This document shows, one piece after another, positions 46,871-57,890 of a stretch of 64,000 bases of DNA. Position 1 is the first letter of the stretch. The number at the start of each line of letters is the position of its first letter. Position numbers and translations under genes: made by a program. The notes under the pieces are model-generated. The model searched no databases. It saw nothing but the letters and a program-made list of their open reading frames with translations, and had not been told where the DNA came from. Source of the DNA: Ursus arctos (lineage: Eukaryota; Chordata; Mammalia; Carnivora; Ursidae); NCBI RefSeq assembly GCF_023065955.2, contig NW_026622997.1, positions 14,122,001-14,186,000 on the forward strand, written 5' to 3'.

Positions 46871-49066
46871 TCATGCGTCTTCAAGGTATCTGGGATGGGT
46901 GAACATGGGCAGCGAGCTTCAAGCTCAGAGTTTGAAAGGCAACCGCCCTTACCTCTGACACTAGTCACAGACCCTATGACACTATAGGAGAGGAAACTTT
47001 TTCTCTACCCTTTACGGTCTTCGCGGGACTACAAATTAAATTTACATGAAACAGATGAACAGGAGAAAGAAGCCAAAGTTTTATTTCTGCATAGCAAGGC
47101 CCAGTAATGAAATGGAGACCTACAGAAATGACCAAGGCATGCAGTTTTTCTACATTTTAGGAAGAGAGAGATACATTTGTGAGAAATTGACGGGATAAAG
47201 AAAACAGGCATTTGAGAGTTTTAATGAAAGAATTCGAAGCAAAATTTGGGCTGAGGTGGTAGATTAGTAAAAATAAATAACAAGGTTTCTACAGCTTTTT
47301 CTTCCTAAAAGTTCCAATCTCTGGTGATAAGGATGTCTTTTTATTTCTTGGCACAGGGAGGGCACATTCCATATGGGAGATTGATCTCCTGTGTTCAGGG
47401 GGACAGAGGAGGGTACGAGTGGTCTTCTGCTGGCTGTCTCTCAAGCAGCTTCAATTCAAAATAATCACTATGCCATTGGGGTACATTTTGGGCAGCCTGC
47501 CCTTGGCCCCTAGACCACGTTGAGGAGGGAGGTACAAAGTAGGTCAGACAAACACAACACCTGAGATAGTTTTATTCCATTTCAACAGGAGGACAACTTG
47601 CCCTGTCAGCTTCACATGAGAATAAAAAAATAAAGGAAGAGGTGGCGTTTGTCCACGCTTTAACCGACAACTTAGCATAAATTGTATGTAACCGAAGGAC
47701 ATGATTCAGGAATATTTTATGGGACATTTGAATTTCATTGCTTACCTTCAGCTGACAGAAATAGGCCATTTTCATTTTTAGTAAGTGTTGCAAAGTTTAT
47801 ACAAATTGATAAGATTTTTAATGGACTTGTTTCAGATTAAACAAAAATTAAACTGGGATTATTAATAACTCAAATGTCATTAAGTCATGTTTTCTATACT
47901 CACAAGTCCCAAATAGTCTTCAGAATAATTTGACCTCAAAGAATTCTCTATTACATTGTGCTTTAAGCAAAAAAATAATGTCGTTTTTGGAAGCAGGTTA
48001 GTCTCTTGGCTACCGAAGTTAGTAGCACTACCCCATTAATCTGCAGCCAACAGTAAGTACTTATTAATCCTGCCTTGACTTTATTTTGTGAGCAATAATA
48101 TATATTTCCATATAGATAGTATGCTTCTGGAATCAAATCACAGTTAAACAGTGAAAGTTGCTAAACTTCTTTTGTTTTTTCATATGTCATACTTAAAAGC
48201 TAATCAGAATAACAATTATTTTTGGTTTAATTAGAAAATCTTAATTAACAATAAAGACTTAACCTTAATATTTTGGTTTCCAAAAATATTTTAAAAATTA
48301 ACACCAAGTGAATAAATAAGACAATCTCTTTAAACCTCAAGGCAGGATTACTGATGCAGGCAGACCGAGTTATTAAACACATTCTAAATTAAACGCCTCT
48401 ATGAATTTTATACTGAAATATATTGTGATAGTTTTGCATGCCAAATGTGACATTTTGTATTTTAGATTCATCTTCTGTAGTAATTTTGGAAATGTCATAC
48501 AAACAAAGATTTTGTCATTTACCAATGGAATTACTATGCATGGCCGCTTAGCCATCTCTTCGCTGGCTCTTGTGGTTGCTTCAAGTCAGCAAGCCATAAA
48601 AAATCTTTATCTCTCTGAAACACAGCAATTTGGAAGATAATCGAATGGTGACTAGGGGGCAGAAATGCCAGTCTGAGGAATTATACCACAATCTCTCTTG
48701 CATTTACAACCTTCCTCAAAGCGAGTGTCAGATGAGTAGGGAAAGAAGACAGAAGATTCATCAAATCTCAAACCTTGTCTCATTTGCATGGTGGCAGCCC
48801 TGCCTCATTGTCTAGTGAGAACCCAGCCTGGCACCATGGACACCGTTTTTGAGGAATTCCAATGGCTTTACAACTGAGCATTTTTAGCCATTCTATTTTA
48901 GCAAAGAATTCTTCTCGATAATATTTACTAAGACCTGCGGAAACTCTGTTTCTCTTAAAGGGTCCCACAGGACGAAAAGCACAACAGGAAAGGGAGTCGA
49001 TAACAACTGATCTTATCACCACTTAACATTTCGCAGCAGAGAAAAAGTTCGTCGCGAGAGCCTCAC
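46871..49066. other. intron 3' of exon 49067-49187
   Basis: Repeat-poor. Contains the donor-like unit at 47746-47775 and an open minus frame at 48780-49022 that lacks phase-compatible splice sites. Confidence 0.35.
47746..47775 (-). other. ATG followed by 10 codons and a strong donor: possible alternative first exon
   Basis: Seen: on the minus strand, ATG at 47775-47773 opens MKMAYFCQLK and ends in phase 0 at CTGAAG|GTAAGC after 47746. No good acceptor lies upstream, so as an exon it would have to be a first exon. Its phase would splice directly to exon 43394-43585. This is a short motif and may be coincidence. Confidence 0.15.
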
Positions 49067-49187
49067 CTTCCAGCAAGGTCCTGCTGCTCCCTTTGATTCA
49101 TGAGCGACTTCTGGGAGGGTGCAGAGCTCAGCTGCGCTGTCTTCTTTACAGACATTTAGGTCTGCAATTAATGGTGGACTTGGCTCT
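49067..49187 (-). CDS. OFCC1: internal coding exon, hydrophilic linker (OFCC1-like gene)
   Basis: Seen: 121 bases. The acceptor is TTCTTGTACCTGCTGCAG before 49187 and the donor is GGAAG|GTGAGG after 49067, both very good. The exon has one base completing a phase-2 codon, then 40 codons, ending in phase 0. The peptide runs EPSPPLIADLNVCKEDSAAE, then LCTLPEVAHESKGAAGPCWK, which is acidic and polar with no domain I recognise. Phase matches both neighbours: exon 52190-52266 leaves phase 2 and exon 43394-43585 begins in phase 0. It is likely a flexible segment ahead of the C2-like domain. The PSPPL motif is the kind of short proline motif used for adaptor or kinase contacts, but that is inference only. 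Confidence 0.7.
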
Positions 49188-49622
49188 CTGCAGCAGGTAC
49201 AAGAAGAGGGGAGATAAAAGGAACAGAAATCGACAATGGGCATAATGAAAAGGTCTGCCTTTGGAAGCACAACACAATTTGATGTTTTCCTTAAACATTG
49301 TGTCAGGTTAACTGAGAACTAGATAAATACCACATTACCACCATTGACTAAAGTTGGGGAGATGAGTAGCTTTTGAAATGGAATGCTACAAAATACAGGA
49401 CTCACTATATTCAGTACTGATCTCCCAACATCTAAAATGTGGCTTATTTCAGAAATCATCAGGAGATCACATATGTGGTAAGACTTTCCACCACTTCATT
49501 TTCTAACCCCACCCCTTCAATTTTGTAAATTGATAAACTCTGGAAGGGGGAAATCATTTAAATATATGGATAGCTGATATGACATAAACTTTTTTTTTTT
49601 TTTGATGCAATGGTCAGAGATC
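49188..49622. other. intron 5' of exon 49067-49187
   Basis: No repeat or further exon recognised before the SINE. Confidence 0.4.
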
Positions 49623-49635
49623 GAGATCTATTTCT

Positions 49636-49840
49636 TTTTTTTTTTTTTTTTAAAGATTTTATTTATTTATTCGACACAGATAGAGACAGCCAGCGAGAGA
49701 GGGAACACAAGCAGGGGGAGTGGGAGAGGAAGAAGCAGGCTCATAGCGGAAGAGCCTGATGTGGGGCTCGATCCTATAACGCCGGGATCACGCCCTGAGC
49801 CGAAGGCAGACGCTTAACCGCTGTGCCACCCAGGCGCCCC
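49636..49840 (-). mobile_element. young Can-SINE, minus orientation
   Basis: Near-consensus with exact 13-base target duplication GAGATCTATTTCT at 49623-49635 and 49841-49853. About 450 bases from the exon 49067-49187 acceptor, in the sense orientation of the host gene. Confidence 0.97.
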
Positions 49841-50029
49841 GAGATCTATTTCTATCCTCAGAATATTCCCCCGGCTTTTTTTTTCCCCTCCTATTAACAT
49901 TTACTGACATTACTTGAGCTTCTTTTTTACTGACTATTTATTTAGTTAATTTTTTGTTTGTTTGTTTGTTTGTTTGTTTTAAGCTCACACGTCCTAACAG
50001 CATTCGCCTGCTTTCCCATATTCATTTGA

Positions 50030-50460
50030 ATTAAGACGGATCTTGTATTTCACTTCTCCTGACTTAAGCTTAATTCCATCAGCAGGGCCATCTGTGACAA
50101 TGACTGTCCCCCCACCAGAGGAATGGCCTTTTTGGACCTCACAGCTGATTTAGTTTCTTGTGATAGAAATGATTTCCCTTAATTTGGTTAGAGCTACATT
50201 GACACAAGGGTTCATTAGGACACCCATTTGCTGGCAATTCAATTTCAAATTAAATACACTTTGCTGTAAATTTTATTACTTTTAAACTACAGTATCTATT
50301 GTCTTTAATGGCCCTATTATACAGTTATGAAGGTAAACAGATTTCATTAGTAAACATCAAACATGTTATGTTAACCAGAGTGAAATGGTTTCCTCAGTTT
50401 CTTTCTTTGTTCTCTTGGCAAGCATTGTAAGGCACTCAAGAAATATCCTAAAAACATAAT
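50030..50460. promoter_or_regulatory. candidate conserved regulatory block
   Basis: Over 400 bases without repeats, with many TAAT/ATTA and paired AT-hook-like words (CAATTCAATTTCAAATTAAA, GATTTCATTAGTAAACATC). Typical look of a developmental non-coding element, but unproven. Confidence 0.3.
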
Positions 50461-51370
50461 CTAAATAATTAGATGCTGAATTCACGATTATCATCCTAAA
50501 GGAAAAAAAAAAAAAGATCCTTAGTTGCAATCCCGGTTCTTCATAATTACAGGTTTTCTAAAAATACCTTCCTTAGTTAAAAAGGAACACGTACATCAAA
50601 AGGTTAATACACAGCTTTAACATGATATCAAGTACCTAGAGTGAAATCTAGAGATTTGTGTCCCCTTGGAGCAGTCATACCCTGGACCAGGAGCCAGACC
50701 AGACATGAGCTCATTTTGAGTTAGGTCCTGTGGCATATTATTACTCTTTTTTTTTCTGCCTCATATATAGCACTTATTAATTTTGTGATTATATAAATAT
50801 ATGTTTATGTTTGCACAATATACAGAATTTGATTATATAAAAAGCCCCCCAAAAGTCATCCATTAGTCCACAACTCAGAGATAAACACTGATAAAATACT
50901 GAGATCTAGTCATCATAGCTAGGTAGCGAAATACAATCTTTTTTTTCTTCACAAAATAGGGCCAATGATGTAAATATTACTTTGTCACCCATATTTACCA
51001 CTTAGTACATTATAGGCATTTTCCATGAGATTAAGAGTTTTTTCTACAGCATAACCTCTTACTGTTGGATACTTAGGTTAGTTCCAATTCTCACTATGAT
51101 AAGTTAGCTTATAATTAAGTCTCTTGCATTTAATGTCTTGTTGACCTCCCCGGCCATTATCCTGGTCTAAGTCCTAGCCCTAGAAGTATAGTGATCAGGC
51201 TAGTACACTGAATGTTGACTGACACCTTAGCGATGTATAATCCTACCCCCATGGCCTGTTCTCTGGGGCACTGAATGTTCTTCACAGAGAGACAGGTCCC
51301 ACGCCCGCCTTATTTTCTCCATTAGTCACATTAGAAATTAAATAAAATGACAATGAATGAACAACTTGAT
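50461..51370. other. unassigned intronic sequence
   Basis: AT-rich; 50870-51140 (TAGTCCACAACTCAGAGATA, TTGTCACCCATATTTACCA, GTTGGATACTTAGGTTAGTT) resembles old L1 3' sequence, weakly. Confidence 0.35.
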
Positions 51371-51374
51371 GTCT

Positions 51375-51597
51375 ACAACAGGCTTTCTCAACCTTGGCCT
51401 TATTGGCATTTTGAACCACATAACCCCTTGCTGTGGAGGCTGGCTGGTTCTGCAGAATGTTTAGCAAGATCCCTGGTCCCTGCCCACTAGACGCCATTAA
51501 CAGACCCTTTCCTAGTCCCAGTCGTGACAATAAAAAATGTCTCCAGACATTGCCAAATGTCCCCTGCGAGCAAAACTGATCCCTGTTGAGCACTACT
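51375..51597 (+). mobile_element. MER20-like hAT element
   Basis: TCTCAACCTTGGCCTTATTG, AAAAATGTCTCCAGACATTG, CCAAATGTCCCCTGCGAGCA. The 103-codon minus ORF over it is incidental. Confidence 0.75.
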
Positions 51598-51599
51598 GA

Positions 51600-51790
51600 T
51601 ATACAGTATGAACAGCTATTACTGAATGCTTAGCATGATCAAGGCACTCTTTTAAATATGTTATGTCTATTATTTCATTTAACCCTTGTGATAGTCCAAC
51701 AAGGTATTCTTATTTCTGCTTCACGGATGAACTGCTGCTGGAGAATGTTGAATATCTTCTTTGAAGTCACATAGTCCTAAGGGGTAAAGC
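51600..51790 (-). mobile_element. MIR element
   Basis: ATTATTTCATTTAACCCTTG, AACAAGGTATTCTTATTTCT, then a degraded core. Confidence 0.55.
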
Positions 51791-52189
51791 CCAAGATTCA
51801 AAGAGAGACCATCTAATGTGAAAGCCCCTCTGCACCTATACCCACTACTTCTGCATCTCCTTTCCTGGCAGGGAGAAGCAGCAACTGCCACCCCCAGATC
51901 TTGGAAGTTACTACATTGGCTCAAGGATGTAGATACTTCCTGAGAGGTAAATAAGACACGGCTCCCAGTTATACTACCATCACTACAATGCCCCATCCCC
52001 AACAGCCGTATATGGATGAAGGGGCACAGATAAATTTCAGGAGGGAAGGAGGTCATGGTTTCCCCAAATTTGACCCTTAGGGTGAATCAAACTACGGGTG
52101 CCTGGTACCTGTAATTGACCCACATTTAATCTGTAGTGAAACAAACAAAAGAAAAGAAAATGCACTAAATCTACCACGAAGGAACATAC
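51791..52189. other. intron between MIR and exon 52190-52266
   Basis: No repeat recognised; GC-richer patch near 51830-51990. Confidence 0.4.
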
Positions 52190-52266
52190 TTCTTGCATGT
52201 TTTGTCAGTCTTTAAACGGGACAGAGGAATGTACTGAGTGAGTCCTTCTCCTTCAGATTTCAAATC
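52190..52266 (-). CDS. OFCC1: internal coding exon, short basic segment (OFCC1-like gene)
   Basis: Seen: 77 bases on the minus strand. A strong polypyrimidine acceptor (CTGTTTTCTTTGATACAG) precedes 52266 and a good donor AAGAA|GTATGT follows 52190. Phase 0 in, phase 2 out. It encodes DLKSEGEGLTQYIPLSRLKT and then DKTCK. The split codon AA|A is completed by the first base of exon 49067-49187, giving lysine and reading on as KEPSPPL. The frame closes at a TAG only about 17 bases into the intron, so the donor choice is well constrained. The YIPL segment is short and hydrophobic and the rest is charged. No family domain can be assigned from 25 residues. Confidence 0.7.
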
Positions 52267-53595
52267 CTGTATCAAAGAAAACAGAAATGAAATAAAATTG
52301 ATTAAAAATACACTTGAAACACTATATGCAAAAGTGGGTTTTTCTAAGACCTAGATATACTTACTCTAAAGGTTAAGGTTCAAGGAGACAAAAACATGGA
52401 AGTTATACCTTTAGCAACCTCCTTTTATAGAATATGACTTTCCTCACTCTGCTTCGTTACTTTTGGCCAGGAAGGTGGAAAGGATAATAAAGAACATTAA
52501 AAAAGGAGGAGAAATGTTCGTTGGATGCAAACCCAGTTTTCTTTGTCTCTGTTTCTCTCCCTCTCTCTCTCTCTCTCTCTCGTACACACACACACACGCA
52601 CCCATGCCACATAATGGTACTCATACCACACAATAAAACAGTGTAACAAAATGTAAATGGACATATGGCTGAATGTGTAGGATGCTAGAGATGTTAGTAA
52701 TAATTGTGATCGTATAATTTATCATCCAATCCAAGACATTTTGGTAGTCAAAGAGGAAACAATTATTCTAGGACAACAGGCATAGCCCAGGACTACCCCA
52801 TGGCCAACATAAGGTATGGTAACCCTATTAATAATACTCATCCAGCTATTCTGAAAGGATGTCATATAGACAAATAACACATTTCGAGAAGGTGCATGTT
52901 GAGGAATGAAAGAGAGAAAGAGAGAGAGAGAACTCAGGATGGAAGCTTCAGTCCTTTATAACCCAGCCTTGGAAAGGACATAGCAGCACTTCTGCTTATG
53001 CTATGGGTCACACAGACCAACCTTGATACAATGTAAGAGAGAACTACAAAAATATATTAGTAAGAGGCCAGGATCCTTACTCCATAGCAATCATGAAAGC
53101 CAAACAAGCAAATGTTGGCAGTTCTTTGATTAAGTCTCAAGGTTGGAATGATTCTCCATGGCTCTCAGATCTGTTCTCTGGACACCTGGTTCCACTCCAT
53201 GGATCTTCCTTGCTTTTTTTCATGAAAGCTAGCCCATGTTGGCAGCTAAGTTGTTTACTTAGTCTGTTTCCTGCTACTAGATTTGGGAATCCAGAGACTC
53301 CTCTATTTTGATTTCTTTCTGTCTCTTTCAGTTCAAGCAGGTAGTTGGTTTTTCTGCTTATCTAATTTCATGTATAACGCTGTGGGTCTTCTGTGAATCT
53401 TAGTGGAGTACACTTCACTAGACAAAAACCAAACCTACAAATCTCCTCAAGAGAAGACTTTCCCTACTACAGCACTTCCACTGAAAGGATGCCGTGTTAT
53501 ATATTGTGCTTGGTTTAGATAAATAAGTTTCTTAATACAGTTCTGCCAAGAGAACTTCTGAAATAAGTATGTGAGCTCTAATAAAAAGTCTGATA
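52267..53595. other. intronic sequence with simple repeats and an old repeat
   Basis: (CT)n(CA)n at 52557-52600 and GAGA at 52908-52931. 52980-53600 resembles an old interspersed repeat (GGGTCACACAGACCAACCTT), so the donor-like site near 53088 is discounted. Confidence 0.4.
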
Positions 53596-53797
53596 TGGGG
53601 GCGCCTGGGTGGCACAGCGGTTAAGCGTCTGCCTTCGGCTCAGGGCGTGATCCCGGCGATCTGGGATCGAGCCCCACATCAGGCTCTTCTGCTATGAGCC
53701 TGCTTCTTCCTCTTCCACTCCCCCTGCTTGTGTTCCCTCTCTCGCTAGCTGTCTCTATCTCTGTCGAATAAATAAATAAAATCTTTTTTTTTTTAAG
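53596..53797 (+). mobile_element. young Can-SINE, plus orientation
   Basis: Near-consensus with 11-base target duplication AAAGTCTGATA at 53585-53595 and 53798-53808. Confidence 0.97.
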
Positions 53798-53889
53798 AAA
53801 GTCTGATACGACCAAGTAAATATTCTTAAGTTTATCACATACTAATTAGCAGTGAGATTTCATAACAACGGTGCTAATCTACACTTATT

Positions 53890-54075
53890 GAGCACTGATA
53901 CCCTACTAGGTATTGTACTTCATTCAGTCTCTTATTCTGTAGATATCTATTATGGTTTTGCTTTATGCCAGACACAGTGCTAGAAGCCAGGAATACAGTG
54001 GTATATAAAGATTTATACTATACCTGACATTATAAAGTCACCTTTCTAGTGGACACAATAAATAAAATAAGCTTG
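53890..54075 (-). mobile_element. L2 3'-end fragment
   Basis: TATGCCAGACACAGTGCTAG, AAGCCAGGAATACAGTGG, CACCTTTCTAGTGGACAC. Confidence 0.6.
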
Positions 54076-54653
54076 AGAAATTAATAAAACAATGGCAAGG
54101 ATGGTAAGAACAATCTAAGAAACAGTTAAGAGAAGACTTTAAAGGGACAAGGTTGTGGGAGGAAGATTAGGAAAGACAGTGATTTTTTAAAATGAGACCT
54201 GAGTTAAAGAATAGTTTAGCAGTGCAAAAAGCAAAAAAAAAAAAATTAATTGCTCTAGGCAGAAAGAACAGCATGTACAAATGTCCTGGGGTAGGACATA
54301 GTTTTATGTATTTAAAAAAGAAGATCAGCGTGGCCTAAGTAAAGCCCCAAAGGAGAATATTGGGAAATTGGGTTGGAAACATGAATAAGTTCTTGCTGGG
54401 CCTGCAGGTGAGATCAACCAATCTACATATTATGTGCAATTGGAAAGTCAGTAAAAGGTTTAAGTAAATGAATAGTAATTATCTGTCCTATATATAACCA
54501 GTGATAAAATTTTAAAAATATTAAATGCATATTTATTTATGCCTCTCTCTTATAAATCATGTTTCTCAGCAAAATTCAGCTACTATAGCTCCAGATCATT
54601 GGAGAGGGGAAATGTCTTCTCAGTGTGGGGGACACCAAAAAGAAATCACAACA
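54076..54653. other. ancient interspersed repeat and unassigned sequence
   Basis: ACAGCATGTACAAATGTCCT and GGCCTGCAGGTGAGATC belong to an old mammalian repeat I cannot name; the CAG|GTGAGA at about 54412 is therefore not treated as a donor. Confidence 0.35.
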
Positions 54654-54845
54654 AGGGCACCTGGGGGCGCTGTCAGTTGAGCCTCCGACTCTTGACTTCA
54701 GCTAAGGTCGTCATCTCAGGGTCATGAGCTCATGCCCCAAGTCGGGCTCTGTGCTCAACACAAAGTCTGCTTAAGACTCTCTCTCCCTCTCCTTCTGCCT
54801 TTCCCCCTCAAATAAATACATAAATCTTGCAAAAAAAAAAAAAAA
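54654..54845 (+). mobile_element. older Can-SINE
   Basis: GGGCACCTGGGGGCGCTGTC head and CTCAAATAAATACATAAATC tail; imperfect flanks TCACAACAA / TCATAACAA. Confidence 0.88.
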
Positions 54846-55483
54846 GTCATAACAAAATGCCTGAAGCAGTGGGGAACCCTTTTGTTCCCAGTGCATTATG
54901 AAGTGGAGAAGGAGGTAAAAATAAGGAAATCAAGTAGCCAAATGTGCACGAGTGGTGGCTTCCCCCCACCCCAACCCTTCCTCTCCAAGGCAGAAATCCT
55001 GCAAGAATTGCAGAAGAAGAGTGAGGCAGTTTGAGGAGAAATCGAAGAACAGAAGGGCCATGCCAGGCTTTCAATTAAAATTCTGGGAAGAGCCATGTTC
55101 CATGGTACCCTATGTACCAACATGGCAGGTGTGAGGTTAGCTAACCACATTAGAGTAAAATGGGTGCTTTGTTGTCGTTAATGACCAAGAAGGCCCAAGT
55201 TTAAGACCTGAAGGTCCGAGAAGAAGCATACGCATTCTCAAAATTAGACAAAGCTGTGGATTTAGAAGCAGGCTGTTCCACTGCTGGGCTTGAAGGGATG
55301 AGGAGACAGAGTGGTCACCAGACACCAGAAGGAGAGTCCTACAAAGTCATCTATCTTGAGTAGAACGGTGACCCCGGGTGGAGGGGTGGAGGCCACTCAA
55401 CACAGCCTTAACCTCACAGGGAGGGAAATGCTGTCTATCACATGACCCCTCTTCTCCCCTTCCTAACCCTTAACAACACTCAC

Positions 55484-55550
55484 CATTGACGGAAAGCAAC
55501 CAGAAGCCATAGGGAACAAGAGCTCAATGGATGTGCCCTCACAGTTTAGC
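55484..55550 (-). CDS. probable internal coding exon (OFCC1-like gene)
   Basis: Seen: 67 bases. The acceptor is TTCTTTGTCATACAAG before 55550 and the donor is TCAATG|GTGAGT after 55484, which matches the GTGAGT consensus. The exon has one base completing a phase-2 codon, then 22 codons: LNCEGTSIELLFPMASGCFP and SM, ending in phase 0. That phase fits exon 52190-52266, giving CFPSM|DLKSEGEG. The hydrophobic ELLFPMASG looks like protein rather than intron translation. The AAG acceptor is less favoured than CAG, and an exon this short can arise by chance, so confidence is moderate. No function can be assigned. Confidence 0.5.
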
Positions 55551-55778
55551 CTTGTATGACAAAGAACACTGTAGATTCAGACTGGCAAGCTTACCTAGGT
55601 GCGATGGTATGAACCACTTGACTAAACTAGAAAGTCTTGCTGATGAATTGAATGAGAAGATAAGGAGAAATAAAAAACCAAAAATGAATTTCAAATTTCT
55701 GGCCTAAGTCAATTAGTGTTCTCTAGTACCATTTACTGAGATAAGAAAGATGGGATAGGTAATGCAAACAGTTTTGGT

Positions 55779-55968
55779 TTTTTTTTTTTTTAAGATTTTA
55801 TTTATTTATCTGAGAGAGTGAGAGAGAGCATGAGCAGGGGGAGGGGCAGAGGGAGAAGCAGACTCCCCACTGAGCAGGGAGTCCAATGCAGGACTTGATC
55901 CCAGGACCCTAAGATCATGACGTGAGCCGAAGGCAAATGCTTAACCAACTGAGCCACCCAGGCGTCCA
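55779..55968 (-). mobile_element. Can-SINE, minus orientation
   Basis: AAGATTTTATTTATTTATCT, GCAGACTCCCCACTGAGCAG, end CCACCCAGGCGTCC. Approximate flanks GCAAACAGTTTT and ACAAACACAGTTTT. Confidence 0.93.
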
Positions 55969-56169
55969 CAAACACAGTTTTGAGGAACAAAATATCAGCT
56001 TCCAGGCTGGACATGTTAAATTTGCAGTGTTTTTGTGATACCGCATGGCAGCGGTAAGTGGAGTGAGATACAGGAGTCTGACAGCAAGAGAAGAGATCAG
56101 AGCTTCTGGCTGTCACCAGCAAGATGATGGAATTTAGGTGATGGGAATGAATGGAGATACTTCTATGCA

Positions 56170-56345
56170 CTTCTGTATGCTTTGCCGTTTGATTCTTACG
56201 ACAGCCCTACGATGCCAATCTCTGAGTGTCAGACTGATTTTGCAGATGCGTAAATTGAGACTTAGAGTGTTTCAGGTACTTGCCCAAGGTTAACACATGG
56301 TGGAGACTAGAGCCAGCTCTCTGCGGTTCCAAATCTCAGCTCTTA
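56170..56345 (-). mobile_element. MIR element
   Basis: TTGCAGATGCGTAAATTGAG, TTGCCCAAGGTTAACACATG, GAGACTAGAGCCAGC. Confidence 0.7.
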
Positions 56346-56554
56346 ATCCATAAATTGGTCCTTCACGTAGTCACTTTGCCATTTTAGAGGCTACACACAT
56401 AGGGTGGCAGTTTTCTTCACTCACTTGACCCCATATAGTTTCTATTATTAGCCCTTAACCAACATCCTTGTAAAAACAATTAAGGCTTGGATCAATAGAT
56501 GTATATGGTCCTTTGGAAATGAAAAGAAAGGGCTAAACAGTAAAACTTTATTAA

Positions 56555-56900
56555 AACCTATGAAATTTTCCTTTGCACCAACCATTTTCCAAAAGAGATC
56601 AAACAGAGCCAGCGTGGTTTGCAAAGAGAATGAATGTCCTCATGGAGCCAACTATTTTCAAATCCTCTCAAGCACTCGAGAAGCATTGATTTTTATTAAC
56701 AGTGAACTAATTAAAATTTATCATCTCATTAAGGAAGATTATATCACAAAGTTTATGATGTTACAATTATTTCATGCAGCTTTAGTCATATTTCTTCTTC
56801 CATATAAAAATAATTCTTTTTGTATAGAGTTTATTTCAAAATATTTTGCAACCCAGACTTTCCACCATATCCTATTCATCTGAACAAGTGATGGTTTGTT
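56555..56900. promoter_or_regulatory. candidate conserved block with a 107-codon open plus frame
   Basis: Repeat-free; GTGAACTAATTAAAATTTAT and CTCATTAAGGAAGATTATAT give clustered homeodomain cores. The long open frame at 56560-56883 has no splice sites and AT-driven composition, so I read the block as possibly conserved non-coding DNA rather than a gene. Confidence 0.3.
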
Positions 56901-57104
56901 ATAATTGGAGATTACACAGAGAACGGTTTGGCAAAAATTATCAGTAAATATTGTTGCTAAACCAGAAATTAAGATAGTTATGTTCTGCATATTTATCCAA
57001 CATCTAAACAAAATTCAAAAGATTCTTAATTAGCTATCACTAAAAATTTAAATACTGACTTTCCAAAAATATGTCTTCAGATTTTCCTAGTCTGAATCAC
57101 CTTT

Positions 57105-57309
57105 CTTTTCTTTTTTTTTTTTAAGATTTTATTTATTTATTTGACACAGAGAGAGACAGCCAGCGAGAGAGGGAACACAGGCAGGGGGAGTGGGAGAGGA
57201 AGAAGCAGGCTTCTAGCAGAAGAGCCTGATGTGGGGCTCGATCCCAGAACTCTGGGATCACGCCCTGAGCCGAAGGCAGATGCTTAATGACTGAGCCACC
57301 CAGGCACCC
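57105..57309 (-). mobile_element. young Can-SINE, minus orientation
   Basis: Exact 13-base target duplication CTGAATCACCTTT at 57092-57104 and 57310-57322. Confidence 0.97.
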
Positions 57310-57474
57310 CTGAATCACCTTTTCTAACAAAAGTATGAAAAAAAAACACAAGGAGAACAAGATTGTTCTAGATGCTTCTATATTCAAAAAAACAACATAG
57401 GATAGTGGCTCTAAAAGTTGCTAGATTTTTCATAAATATCTATAAATCCTCAAAAACTATTTCTATTTTCTTAA

Positions 57475-57507
57475 CTCTCTCTCTCTCTCTCTCTTTTTTT
57501 TTTTTTT
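57475..57507. repeat. (CT)n(T)n tract
   Basis: Short CT run followed by poly-T. Confidence 0.8.
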
Positions 57508-57684
57508 GACAAGTAATGTAAGTCACTAAAGAACCGGTTGGATTCTGCAAACGGAGTAGATGCCTATTTTTCATTTTACCTAACAGTGAATTCTTTATTT
57601 TGGATGTTATTATTCACGCTCTTTTTGCCTGTGGTAATGGCTAGCATAGGGAAGAAGAAAGAAATGAAGGACATAATCCAATTT

Positions 57685-57890
57685 TAGCTAATATTTGCTA
57701 AGTACCTGTAATGTGTTAGGCACTAATCTATGGAGATTCTAACAGCCGCTGAAACCTCACATTAACTCTTTCAGGTAAACACTGTTATTACTCTCATTTT
57801 TGAAGTGAGGAAACCGAATAAAGCAAGGTTAGATCAAGCCTGGTGAGTTGGCCTCCAGAGCAGATATTCCTAATCCCTATATTACAGAGT
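57685..57890 (-). mobile_element. MIR element
   Basis: TAATGTGTTAGGCACTAATC, GTGAGGAAACCGAATAAAGC. Confidence 0.65.

Noticed and set aside
48780..49022. Protein-like minus frame (SKYYREEFFAKIEWLKMLS)
   Set aside because: The only nearby acceptor (TTTCCGCAG) would start it in phase 1, which does not fit the phase-0 donor at 49067, and no donor of quality follows.
52360..52400. Minus-strand AGA|GTAAGT donor near 52365
   Set aside because: Perfect donor motif but no open exon or acceptor behind it.
53088..53311. Minus-strand GTAAGG donor and overlapping 72-codon plus frame
   Set aside because: The surrounding sequence looks like an old interspersed repeat and no acceptor supports an exon.
54400..54420. 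Plus-strand CTGCAG|GTGAGA donor-like site
   Set aside because: Lies within an old mammalian repeat whose consensus contains similar words.
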